Shown here one piece after another: positions 1 to 6,273 of a stretch of DNA of 43,973 bases. Origin of the DNA: Fidelibacterota bacterium (GTDB lineage Bacteria > Fidelibacterota > Marinisomatia > Marinisomatales > TCS55); the NCBI GenBank assembly GCA_029936965.1, contig JAPYRG010000018.1, positions 1-43,973 of the forward strand, read 5' to 3'. Positions within the stretch are counted from its first letter, which is position 1, and every line of letters begins with the position of its first letter. The notes below the pieces were generated by a model. The model did no database searches and was not told the origin of the DNA. It saw only the letters and a program-made list of their open reading frames with translations. The position numbers were made by a program, and so were the translations under genes.

Positions 1-133
1 TATATTCATCAACACTAGCAGGTTTGACATTCATGTAATCGAAAGTTACAAATGCCCTTGATTGAGCAAATGAGAACGAATAAACCATTATCAATGTAAC
101 GATCAAGTTATTCAATATTTTCTTAATAGACAT
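1..133 (-). CDS. Partial exported protein, N-terminus only
   Basis: This is the first 44 codons of a minus-strand gene that runs off the left edge of the window. It starts with ATG at 131-133, preceded by a strong ribosome binding site (AAGGGAGGG, 137-145). The N-terminus is a classic Sec signal peptide: a KK pair, a hydrophobic stretch from about residue 8 to 20, then a likely signal peptidase I cleavage after FAQ-S. The first mature residues (AFVTFDYMNVKPASVDEY) read like the first strand and turn of a small dimeric alpha/beta-barrel domain, in which a 'xVKPG..xEY' turn is common, but too little is present to name a family. It is separated from the small gene at 304-429 by a terminator and so probably has its own promoter. 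Confidence 0.7.
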   Translation of the reverse strand, partial: MSIKKILNNLIVTLIMVYSFSFAQSRAFVTFDYMNVKPASVDEY

Positions 134-254
134 ATACCCTCCCTTGGTTATTATCTTGGAATTAACTAGCCTTTATTGATGGTTATAGATTCACCAAAAA
201 CATCGGCTAATGATGTAGAAAGTTATTCAACATTAGTCCTAAATGTCTAGAAAC

Positions 255-280
255 AAAAAACCCCGCGACTAGGTGGGGCT
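255..280 (-). terminator. Intrinsic terminator after the 41-aa gene
   Basis: Read on the minus strand, a CCCC/GGGG stem (275-278 with 261-264, loop of 10) is followed at once by six T residues (255-260). It sits 23 bases past the stop codon of the microprotein gene at 304-429 and upstream of the next minus-strand gene, which is where a terminator is expected. The stem is only four G-C pairs, so it is short but well placed. Confidence 0.6.
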
Positions 281-303
281 TGATGTTTACCTAATTAAAT
301 AAT

Positions 304-429
304 CTAATTATCATCTGATTCTGTTTGTTCTTTAAAAATACCAGATTCTTTGAGCTGTTTTTCCAACATAATAACTTTCGCAAGAGCACCAAGCCCAAAA
401 ACAAATCCCATTATTCCAATTGCTTCCAT
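304..429 (-). CDS. 41-aa putative membrane microprotein
   Basis: A small complete reading frame: ATG at 427-429, TAG at 304-306, with a GAGGAAC ribosome binding site 8-10 bases upstream. The product has a glycine-rich hydrophobic helix at about residues 4-21 (IGIMGFVFGLGALAKVIML), then a charged amphipathic helix (LEKQLKESG) and an acidic tail ending TESDDN. That layout, one membrane helix followed by a short coiled-coil-like segment, resembles many unnamed bacterial single-pass microproteins. A terminator follows at 255-280, so the gene looks monocistronic. Start, ribosome binding site and terminator together make it a credible gene. I do not recognise a named family, and its function is unknown. 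Confidence 0.6.
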   Translation of the reverse strand: MEAIGIMGFVFGLGALAKVIMLEKQLKESGIFKEQTESDDN

Positions 430-952
430 TTTATAGTTCCTCTATTAGTAATTATTTAAGTTATTATTTGATGAAAATTACAAAAAATTACCCTACAATA
501 TGTGTGCCTCTTTTATTTTTTGAGGGTCGCCCGCTTGTTTGGTTTTTAGGTTGAGAAATTCGTATTGAGAAATCCGTTTAGTTCTTTTTAGCTCTTTTAG
601 ACTGCGAAAATTTGCGGTAGGTATAAGGTTTGTAACATATGTTTACACAATTAAAGGGGAAATTTTAAGACACCATATCCCCAACCGAAACGGACTCTCC
701 TTGGTGTACCGGGTAGGTAAATGTGTGAGCGGATTATTTGTTAGGGGAATAAGCACTAACAAGGGTACAAACAAGGTATAGGGGTGTACCCCTAAAAGTG
801 TACCCCAAATGATATTTTTAGTAACTGTTAGATTTTGTTAGAAACTTTATACAATTAAGGAAAGATAAATATTTTAAAGGGTTATTAATTGAGAAAGCCC
901 CTCTAAAAACTTGGTCTCTAGAGAGGCTTTTATTAACTTCCGAACCTTTAAT
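430..952. other. Long intergenic region with short repeats and no convincing gene
   Basis: About 520 bases with no credible gene. It contains a direct repeat GTGTACCCC (784-792 and 798-806), the first copy of which is part of a near-perfect palindrome AGGGGT-GT-ACCCCT (780-793). Related GGTGTACC and GGGTACA sequences lie at 703-710 and 763-769. A second imperfect repeat is TTTACACAATTAA (642-654) with TTTATACAATTAA (846-858). On the minus strand, 493-642 is open for 49 codons with protein-like lysine-rich composition (for example SLKELKRTKRISQYEF) but has no ATG, GTG or TTG start and no ribosome binding site. It could be a relic of a longer gene. The region next to a tRNA may be an old integration scar or a regulatory region; the sequence does not decide. 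Confidence 0.4.
894..934 (+). terminator. Hairpin with T tract just upstream of tRNA-Met
   Basis: AAAGCCCCTCT (894-904) pairs with AGAGAGGCTTT (920-930) with one C-A mismatch and a 15-base loop, followed on the plus strand by TTTTATT (928-934). It has the shape of a plus-strand intrinsic terminator, yet no plus-strand gene lies upstream. Alternatively the same bases hold a weak tRNA promoter: TTGGTC at 911-916, then 17 bases, then TAACTT at 934-939. Confidence 0.4.
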
Positions 953-1026
953 GGCGGAGTAGCTCAGCTGGTTAGAGCAGTGGAATCATAATCCACGTGT
1001 CGGGGGTTCGAGTCCCTCCTCCGCTA
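953..1026 (+). tRNA. tRNA-Met (CAU)
   Basis: A complete cloverleaf. The acceptor stem is GGCGGAG/CTCCGCT with one G-U pair, the D-arm is GCTCAGCTGGTTAGAGC, the anticodon stem GTGGA/TCCAC encloses loop ATCATAA with anticodon CAT at 987-989, and the T-arm is GGGGGTTCGAGTCCCTC. The anticodon stem lacks the three consecutive G-C pairs of an initiator tRNA, so it is most likely elongator Met. An Ile2 tRNA with lysidine cannot be excluded from the anticodon alone. The 3' CCA is not fully encoded. It is the only plus-strand gene in the first 6 kb. Confidence 0.95.
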
Positions 1027-1034
1027 CAGTTCTT

Positions 1035-1109
1035 TTACAAATGGGTTGACCAGATTACTACGTAGCAATAAATCAAGAACCCCAGACTTAATACAACAAA
1101 GATCTTCAT
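1035..1109 (-). CDS. Possible 24-aa hydrophobic peptide
   Basis: A tiny frame with ATG at 1107-1109 and TAA at 1035-1037. It would encode a single hydrophobic helix with a lysine at position 2 (begins MKIFVVLSLGFLIYCYVVIW). It starts 14 bases after the stop of the 116-aa membrane protein gene, so it would be the last gene of that operon, and ends 8 bases before the end of the convergent tRNA-Met gene. The ribosome binding site (AAGAAA) is poor. A frame this short can arise by chance, so this is a candidate only. Confidence 0.25.
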   Translation of the reverse strand: MKIFVVLSLGFLIYCYVVIWSTHL

Positions 1110-1123
1110 TATAAATTTCTTGA

Positions 1124-1474
1124 TCAAACTAAATATACAATACCAGTTATTAAAAAAGCTGCTACCAAAGCTTTAATTACAATTTTCAATGATTGAAATC
1201 GTTGAACTTTTAATGAATCGATTTCTCTTTCTCTTTGATGTTTATCTCCCATATTCTTTATTCCCAAATATGCATATACAATACAGGTTCTATCCAACAC
1301 TTCAAAAAAAGTCACAGTTGCAACTATAGCTGGAAAAAAAACAAGAAAACGCAATTGATTCTGATCAAAGAATACGGTATATATAATCGCAATTATGGTT
1401 GCAAATAGGCTTACATATCCTATCATTAAACGCTTACGGACTTCTTTTTGCGCAATATTCGGACAACTATTCAT
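1124..1474 (-). CDS. Small integral membrane protein, 116 aa
   Basis: A good GGAGAAG ribosome binding site precedes the ATG at 1472-1474. Three hydrophobic segments are visible at about residues 18-36, 41-60 and 97-115. Between the second and third lies a soluble stretch with a Cys (DRTCIVYAYLGIKNMG) and then a basic and acidic linker (DKHQREREIDSLKVQR). The pattern of a membrane pair, then an Arg/Cys-containing turn and an N-[ML]-G motif, resembles unnamed conserved membrane proteins that I have seen in several phyla, but I cannot assign a function. It lies 30 bases downstream of the exported protein gene at 1505-2170, the last certain member of the operon that starts with the polyphosphate kinase. 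Confidence 0.75.
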   Translation of the reverse strand: MNSCPNIAQKEVRKRLMIGYVSLFATIIAIIYTVFFDQNQLRFLVFFPAIVATVTFFEVLDRTCIVYAYLGIKNMGDKHQREREIDSLKVQRFQSLKIVIKALVAAFLITGIVYLV

Positions 1475-1504
1475 GCTCTTCTCCTTAATAACATCTAAAT
1501 ATTT

Positions 1505-2170
1505 TTAAAGTTTGTACCCAATTACAACGCCTGCTTGCACCCACCCTAAAAAGGGCAAGGTATTAAAAAAGATACTCTCCGGCGCTTCTTTATTCTTTTT
1601 TGCAAAACTTCCATTTGCTCTTATAAATGGTTTTATCAAAATAGGAACATTTGGTGCATCTATTTCAAAACCTGCGCCAAAATGCACACCATCGTCATTC
1701 ATTGCTCCGACACCGCCAATTAAAGAAAACTTACCAAACAATCTCATATTTACTGTACCGTAAATAGTTGATTTTTCATTACCTGATTCAATCCCTAAGC
1801 CAAGTCCAATAGTTAATCTGCTAAAAGAAATTGTAATTGGAGAAGAAATCATTATACCGAATATTGGCTTATATTTTTCAAGTTCGAATCGATGTCCTGC
1901 ATAGACTGGTTGATTTATAGACCAACCAACTGTAAATCCACTAAGTTTATCATAAGTTGGAATTACATATTCTAAAAGAACATCATTTTTTTCATCTATT
2001 TCTATATCCGATATGTTTTCTTCTTTCTTATTGTTGACTTTTTTCTGTTCTATATCAGAATCAATAATAGATGATTCTTCAATATCCGTCATTATTGTAT
2101 CTTGTTCTTGTGCATATATATTTACACAAGTAAAAAAAATAGTGAAGAATATAATGTGAAGATATTTCAA
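1505..2170 (-). CDS. Exported protein, probable outer-membrane beta-barrel-like domain
   Basis: The start codon is TTG at 2168-2170, because no ATG precedes the signal peptide and AAAGGAT lies a suitable distance upstream. Residues 1-20 form a signal peptide (IIFFTIFFTCVNIYAQ) with cleavage likely after YAQ. Residues 22-65 are highly charged and probably disordered. From about residue 75 to the end the chain alternates polar and hydrophobic residues with many glycines (SRLTIGLGLGIESG, FSLIGGVGAMNDDGVHFG) and ends GVVIGYKL, as in small outer-membrane barrels that end on an aromatic or hydrophobic strand. It is separated by five bases from the exported coiled-coil protein gene upstream, so the two are probably made together in the envelope. 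No family recognised. Confidence 0.75.
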   Translation of the reverse strand: MKYLHIIFFTIFFTCVNIYAQEQDTIMTDIEESSIIDSDIEQKKVNNKKEENISDIEIDEKNDVLLEYVIPTYDKLSGFTVGWSINQPVYAGHRFELEKYKPIFGIMISSPITISFSRLTIGLGLGIESGNEKSTIYGTVNMRLFGKFSLIGGVGAMNDDGVHFGAGFEIDAPNVPILIKPFIRANGSFAKKNKEAPESIFFNTLPFLGWVQAGVVIGYKL

Positions 2171-2175
2171 GCTGA

Positions 2176-2979
2176 CTATCCTTTGGTCTGTATTGATATT
2201 ACAACCCCATCTTCCAAATAAATGTATTGATATTTACCCTTATTGTAAACCCATTGTTCCCTTATGAAAAAGGAATATTCTGTTTGATTGACTGCGTCAG
2301 GTCGACCAAGAGCTTCTTCTACCATCATATCTGTAAAACCAATCTCAATAATACCATTATGTATCTTATGTCCAAGATCTTCACCCCATTTATCTAATAA
2401 AATTCGTTTACGATACTCTTTTTTCTTCTGAGCATATGTATAATCTTCAATACTTTTTGCTAGATATGTTGATTCATGAATTATTTCTTTTTCTCGTCTT
2501 TTAAAACGATCATTTTCATTTTCAAGATTTAATCTAGTTTTTTCTCTGATAATTGCATTTTTTCTTGCCTCTTGAAAATAGGGAGGTAAACCAACTTGAT
2601 CATAGAATGCTGAACTCATATATCCAATAGTGTCATTATACGATATACGAATAAAATCACTGATATAATATGGATACAATGAAATTTCTTTCCCCTGTGG
2701 AATATCTTTTCTTTTTCCTTTTAATGGTTCATCAATCCACATACCCGCAAATGCAGCTCTGTTAATACGTTTCACTACTGATTTCTCCATAAGCAAAAAC
2801 CGTTCTTCTGCATATTTTGCTTGTAGTTTAATTAGTTCTTTTTGGAGACTATCTAATTCTATTGTAGTTACTGTAATCTTGTCTTCATATTCTTGCATCA
2901 AATGATTTAAGCTATCCAATTTTGATTGAGCGTGAAGTAACACCATTTGAAAAGCAACTATTAGATAAAATAATTTCAT
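2176..2979 (-). CDS. Exported coiled-coil protein with SH3-like and SmpA/OmlA-like segments
   Basis: Residues 1-18 are a signal peptide ending LLHAQ. Residues 20-65 form a coiled coil rich in Leu, Glu and Lys. Residues 95-125 (ISLYPYYISDFIRISYNDTIGYM) look like a small SH3-like beta segment. Residues 135-185 are strongly charged and helical. The last 60 residues follow the pattern 'G(F/M)TxxMVxEALGxPDxxN...EQWVYxxGxYxYxYLEDGxV', which is the two-helix, three-strand fold seen in SmpA/OmlA (BamE)-like and related lipoprotein domains. No lipobox cysteine is present. Its ATG overlaps the stop of the upstream hydrolase gene (TAATG), which implies coupled translation. A structural or periplasmic scaffold role is plausible but inferred. 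Confidence 0.8.
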   Translation of the reverse strand: MKLFYLIVAFQMVLLHAQSKLDSLNHLMQEYEDKITVTTIELDSLQKELIKLQAKYAEERFLLMEKSVVKRINRAAFAGMWIDEPLKGKRKDIPQGKEISLYPYYISDFIRISYNDTIGYMSSAFYDQVGLPPYFQEARKNAIIREKTRLNLENENDRFKRREKEIIHESTYLAKSIEDYTYAQKKKEYRKRILLDKWGEDLGHKIHNGIIEIGFTDMMVEEALGRPDAVNQTEYSFFIREQWVYNKGKYQYIYLEDGVVISIQTKG

Positions 2980-3497
2980 TATAAGCGGTAAGAATTTACA
3001 AGATTATAAAAATGATCCTCCAACTCCATATTCACCTTTTGACAACGATTAATTACAGCTTCAGCCCAATCAATATATTCTTTACAACGAGAATCGTCCC
3101 AATCAGTAGGTTTTTCATTTATTAGGTCGGTCACATTTGATGTTTTATCTGCAATTTTTACTAAGGTAGCTTCCTTTGATAGATCAGGCGCATGATCAAT
3201 TTGAAATTGTTTTCTTTCAGAATATGATAATTCTTTATTATCTGTAAGCTCCTCAACAATGCTACTGATTTTTGATCCAAATTCTCGATCTATTTCATCT
3301 GCTGTTGTATCAGTATCTTCAATTGTATCATGTAATAAAGCAGCTGATAATATTTCCTCATCATCTATGCCGCCAATCTCTGACAATATCATGGCAACTG
3401 ATATAGGGTGAATAACATATGGCGTCTTGCCATCTTTTCTTTTTTGATTCTGATGCTTTAAAGCAGAAAATTGAGTCGCTTTCAGAATCAGGTTCAT
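2979..3497 (-). CDS. MESH1-like HD-domain alarmone (ppGpp) hydrolase
   Basis: A 172-aa protein that is essentially a single HD hydrolase domain of the RelA/SpoT type with no synthetase, TGS or ACT domain. The metal-binding set is visible: His30 (YVIHP), His56-Asp57 (ALLHDTIEDT) and Asp117 (KIADKTSN). The RKDGKTPYVIHP segment and the HDTIEDT helix match MESH1/HDDC3-type small alarmone hydrolases, which remove the 3'-pyrophosphate of (p)ppGpp; metazoan MESH1 can also act on NADPH. It is cytoplasmic (no signal). It overlaps both neighbours (ATGA with the small membrane protein gene, TAATG with the coiled-coil gene) in the operon headed by polyphosphate kinase, which links it to starvation physiology. 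The family call is strong; the exact substrate in this organism is not shown. Confidence 0.9.
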   Translation of the reverse strand: MNLILKATQFSALKHQNQKRKDGKTPYVIHPISVAMILSEIGGIDDEEILSAALLHDTIEDTDTTADEIDREFGSKISSIVEELTDNKELSYSERKQFQIDHAPDLSKEATLVKIADKTSNVTDLINEKPTDWDDSRCKEYIDWAEAVINRCQKVNMELEDHFYNLVNSYRL

Positions 3498-3715
3498 TTT
3501 TCATCAATGTTATTAACAAAATATTCCTCAGCAATCGGCCTCCACTCATTACGCAAATTAATCGCCCGTATAACTGCAATTATAGTCAAGAATATTAACA
3601 GGACTAGAGTACTGTATATACTATACTTATTTGATCGGTCAAAAGTGATGATTAGAAAAAATAATATAAACCAAAGAGCTTTATATATGATATTTACTAT
3701 ATAATTGATCTTCAT
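3494..3715 (-). CDS. Small two-helix membrane protein, 73 aa
   Basis: The product has two hydrophobic helices at about residues 8-24 and 33-50, joined by a short polar loop (DRSNKY), and a C-terminal soluble tail (NLRNEWRPIAEEYFVNN). There is no signal cleavage site. It overlaps the dehydrogenase gene upstream by four bases and the HD hydrolase gene downstream by four bases, so translation is probably coupled on both sides. That placement supports it as a real gene despite its size. No family recognised; the Asn-Glu-Trp-Arg-Pro sequence after helix 2 is the most distinctive part. Confidence 0.75.
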   Translation of the reverse strand: MKINYIVNIIYKALWFILFFLIITFDRSNKYSIYSTLVLLIFLTIIAVIRAINLRNEWRPIAEEYFVNNIDEK

Positions 3716-4851
3716 TTACTATAAGGAGATATCTGTACTATACGGCCAGGATCTTCTAAAGCTACATAAATCATACCATTGGGTCCAATTTCAACATCTC
3801 GAACTCTACTTCCAGGTTCATATATAATTTCATCTTTTACCATATTTAATCCATCCAACTCAATACGGTGCAAACGTTCAAATTTTAGAGATGTTGCTAA
3901 AAGATTGTTTTTCCATTCTGGAAATTGATCTCCATCATAAAATGCTATCCCGCATACAGCAATAGAGGGTGTCCAATGAAAAACCGGCTGATCCATTCCT
4001 TCTTTATGTGTAAATCTTGATATAATTGTACCAGAATAGTTTTTTCCATAAGTAATAACTGGCCATCCATAGTTATGTCCTTTCAAGATAATATTTACTT
4101 CATCACCACCCCGAGGACCGTGTTCTGCTTCCCATAGTTGTCTTGTTAATGGGTGTAGAGCCAATCCTTGAGCATTTCTATGGCCATAAGACCATATAGA
4201 TTGAATTGCTCCTTTTGTATAATAAAAAGGATTATCTATGGGTATAGTTCCATCATCGTGGATCCTGTACATTTTACCGTTTGGCATTTCAAGATTCTGC
4301 GCTAAATCTCTATCACCTCTATCACCTATGGAAAAATAAATAAATCCCTCATCATCGAAAACAATTCTAGAACCAAAATGATGAGCTTTTTTAGTGAAAA
4401 ATTGTTCTTCAGGCTTAAAGATTACCTGAGAATCAATCAATTGATTATTTACAAGTTTAGCACGGATTAATGATGTGTGAGATTTATTATCTAAAACATC
4501 GCTATATGTCAGGTATATATAAGAATTATTACTAAAATTGGGATGAACTTCTACATCTAGCATTCCACCCTGCCCCTTTGATCGAACATTAGGGATCTCA
4601 CCATTTACTTTCATCTTATCAGTTCCATCTTTTGCAACAAGCCAAAGATCACCTATACGATCTGTTACCAGCATTCTTTGATCTGGCAAAAATGCCATTC
4701 CCCAGGGTATCTCAAATCCGTCTATAAATGTCTGTACTTGAAACGAAACTTTTTCCGTATTATATATAGCAGCATCCCAATCGGAATCATCTGCTGAAAG
4801 TGGAAATACAAACCATAATACTATTAGCAAAACCTGTTGCAAGATATTCAT
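3712..4851 (-). CDS. Exported PQQ-dependent sugar dehydrogenase-like protein (GSDH family)
   Basis: A 379-aa protein with a signal peptide (cleavage near residue 20, PLSA) followed by one six-bladed beta-propeller of the glucose/sorbosone dehydrogenase family (soluble aldose dehydrogenase, YliI-like). Family landmarks: IPWGMAFLPD near 48-57, KAHHFGSRI around 155-163 (His of the catalytic base region), SIGDRGDR near 174-181, SYGHRNAQGLALHP at 221-234 and EAEHGPRGGDEVN at 241-253 with GHNYGWP after it. Relatives use pyrroloquinoline quinone and Ca2+ to oxidise aldoses in the periplasm; many in this family have no known substrate. No PQQ biosynthesis genes are in the window. The start is kept at the ATG that gives the signal peptide. 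It lies two bases after sixA and overlaps the next gene by four. Confidence 0.9.
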   Translation of the reverse strand: MNILQQVLLIVLWFVFPLSADDSDWDAAIYNTEKVSFQVQTFIDGFEIPWGMAFLPDQRMLVTDRIGDLWLVAKDGTDKMKVNGEIPNVRSKGQGGMLDVEVHPNFSNNSYIYLTYSDVLDNKSHTSLIRAKLVNNQLIDSQVIFKPEEQFFTKKAHHFGSRIVFDDEGFIYFSIGDRGDRDLAQNLEMPNGKMYRIHDDGTIPIDNPFYYTKGAIQSIWSYGHRNAQGLALHPLTRQLWEAEHGPRGGDEVNIILKGHNYGWPVITYGKNYSGTIISRFTHKEGMDQPVFHWTPSIAVCGIAFYDGDQFPEWKNNLLATSLKFERLHRIELDGLNMVKDEIIYEPGSRVRDVEIGPNGMIYVALEDPGRIVQISPYSK

Positions 4852-4853
4852 TA

Positions 4854-5354
4854 CTATTTCTTAGCGTACTTCTTGGGATATTCATAATAAATCAAATTCC
4901 CAGAACCATAATCAATATCTGACCAATTTTGAACATTAAAATCAATTCTAACTACTCCACATGTTACAACATTAAAAATATTTTCGTTGGATAGCATATT
5001 AGCAAAAGTTGTAAAAGTTGGATTATGCCCGAATAACATTATTGAATGATACAAATTATCTTGATCCTTTACGATATCTAACAATTGATAAGGGCCAGCG
5101 CCATAAATCGTATTATTTACTATAATATCATTATCAATAAATCCAAAAATTTCTGCAAATGCTTTCGCAGTGGAAAAGGCACGGTTTGCAGGACTGGAAA
5201 TAAGTACATCTGGAATATCTGCTTTTCCATGAATTAATTGACCCATAAAAGGTGCGGCTTTTTTACCTCGGCTATTTAATGGACGATCTATGTCTGATAA
5301 ACCAGCATGATCCCAGCTCGATTTCGCGTGTCTAGTTAGAAATAAATTTTTCAA
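4854..5354 (-). CDS. sixA: SixA-like phosphohistidine phosphatase (histidine phosphatase superfamily)
   Basis: A 166-aa member of the histidine phosphatase (phosphoglycerate mutase-like) superfamily. The catalytic motif LTRHAKSSW holds Arg8 and the nucleophile His9. The second conserved Arg is in SSPANRA (Arg58) and the second His in FGHNP (His110). The short length and the RHAKSSW and 'DxxRPLNxRGKxxAP' segments are typical of the SixA branch, which dephosphorylates phosphohistidine proteins such as ArcB or the PTS protein NPr in E. coli. No such partner is present here, so the substrate is open. It starts seven bases after ppk2 and ends two bases before the dehydrogenase gene. No export signal, so cytoplasmic. 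Confidence 0.88.
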   Translation of the reverse strand: MKNLFLTRHAKSSWDHAGLSDIDRPLNSRGKKAAPFMGQLIHGKADIPDVLISSPANRAFSTAKAFAEIFGFIDNDIIVNNTIYGAGPYQLLDIVKDQDNLYHSIMLFGHNPTFTTFANMLSNENIFNVVTCGVVRIDFNVQNWSDIDYGSGNLIYYEYPKKYAKK

Positions 5355-5361
5355 TAATATA

Positions 5362-6135
5362 TTAACCTGGTAATAATTCAGGGTTTAATAAGTTATCTTC
5401 CATAATCTTTATTTCATCAATGCCCGAAATAACGACTTCAGAATCAAATTCAAGATGCTTTTTAGCAATTTTCGCTTCATAATCCAGATTAAACAAAATA
5501 TTCTTTATACAATTAAGACGTGCTTTTTTCTTGTCATCTGAACGAATAATTGTCCAAGGCGTAAGGGAACGATTTGTAGCGTTTAGCATTTCGAATTTAC
5601 GTATGGAGTATTGATCCCATAATTTTTGTGCCTGTTTATCCACTGGGGACAACTTATATTGTTTTAATGGATCAGTATCACGGGATTTAAATCTATCTTC
5701 TTGTTCTTTCTTAGAGACAGAAAAATAGAATTTAAATAATTGAATCCCACTTTTAACCAATAGCTTTTCAAATTGAGGTGCATATTTTAAAAATCTTTTA
5801 TGCTGCTCATCTGTACAGTAGCCCATCACTGGTTCAACCATCGCTCTGTTATACCAACTACGATCAAATAAAACAATTTCACCTGCTGCAGGTAAATGAG
5901 AAACGTAACGTTGAAAATACCATTGGGTTCTTTCACGATCGCTTGGTTTTTCAAGAGCAACAACTCTCGCACCTCGTGGATTCAAATGTTCTGTAATCCT
6001 TTTAAGTGTACCTCCCTTGCCAGCAGCATCACGACCTTCAAAAATTAATGCAATTCTTAAACCTTTATTTTTTACGTGGGTCTGCATTTTGAGTAATTCA
6101 ATCTGCAGCCTTTCAATTTCTTCATTATATTTCAT
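5362..6135 (-). CDS. ppk2: Polyphosphate kinase 2 (PPK2), single-domain
   Basis: A 257-aa single-domain PPK2, which transfers phosphate between polyphosphate and nucleoside mono- or diphosphates. The Walker A motif is EGRDAAGKGG (33-42), the Walker B region is VLFDRSWYNRA (88-98), and the lid module is the Arg/Lys-rich part around 140-185 (FKSRDTDPLKQYKLSPVD). The ALEKPSDRERTQWYFQRY segment is also diagnostic. Length and motifs fit class I enzymes (mostly NDP to NTP), but the class cannot be fixed by eye. It is the first gene of the operon; a promoter at 6180-6208 and an AAGGGGAG ribosome binding site precede it. With the alarmone hydrolase downstream it suggests a stress-nucleotide and polyphosphate module. 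Confidence 0.95.
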   Translation of the reverse strand: MKYNEEIERLQIELLKMQTHVKNKGLRIALIFEGRDAAGKGGTLKRITEHLNPRGARVVALEKPSDRERTQWYFQRYVSHLPAAGEIVLFDRSWYNRAMVEPVMGYCTDEQHKRFLKYAPQFEKLLVKSGIQLFKFYFSVSKKEQEDRFKSRDTDPLKQYKLSPVDKQAQKLWDQYSIRKFEMLNATNRSLTPWTIIRSDDKKKARLNCIKNILFNLDYEAKIAKKHLEFDSEVVISGIDEIKIMEDNLLNPELLPG

Positions 6136-6179
6136 AAACTCCCCTTTTATAACAAATCATCATTTGTTTTACATATTGA

Positions 6180-6208
6180 AATATAAATGAAAATTCGTTG
6201 TACACCAA
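6180..6208 (-). promoter_or_regulatory. Sigma70-like promoter for the ppk2 operon
   Basis: On the minus strand TTGGTG (6203-6208) and TATATT (6180-6185) are separated by exactly 17 bases. A transcript starting near 6173 would have a leader of roughly 38 bases that ends in the AAGGGGAG ribosome binding site of ppk2. It is the only well-formed promoter I see in the 138-base divergent intergenic region; none equally good was found for the plus-strand gene. Confidence 0.5.
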
Positions 6209-6273
6209 TCGAGGAATATTATTTCAAAAATCAAATCTATCATTTCTATTGAACGCTATATAGTTTTTAACTA

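Noticed and set aside
493-642. A possible gene of 49 codons on the minus strand
   Set aside because: The frame has no ATG, GTG or TTG start and no ribosome binding site. It is kept only as a possible relic.
1026-1120. An attachment site or integrated element at the 3' end of tRNA-Met
   Set aside because: No duplicated tRNA 3' end and no integrase gene were found in the window.
1512-1763. An 83-codon plus-strand frame opposite the exported protein gene
   Set aside because: The opposite strand encodes a protein with a signal peptide and operon spacing. The frame has no ribosome binding site and is a shadow.
6181-6260. A promoter for the plus-strand fusion gene at 6274
   Set aside because: Pairs such as TTGAAA-17-TGTACA were seen, but the -10 is poor and several equally weak combinations exist, so none is reported.
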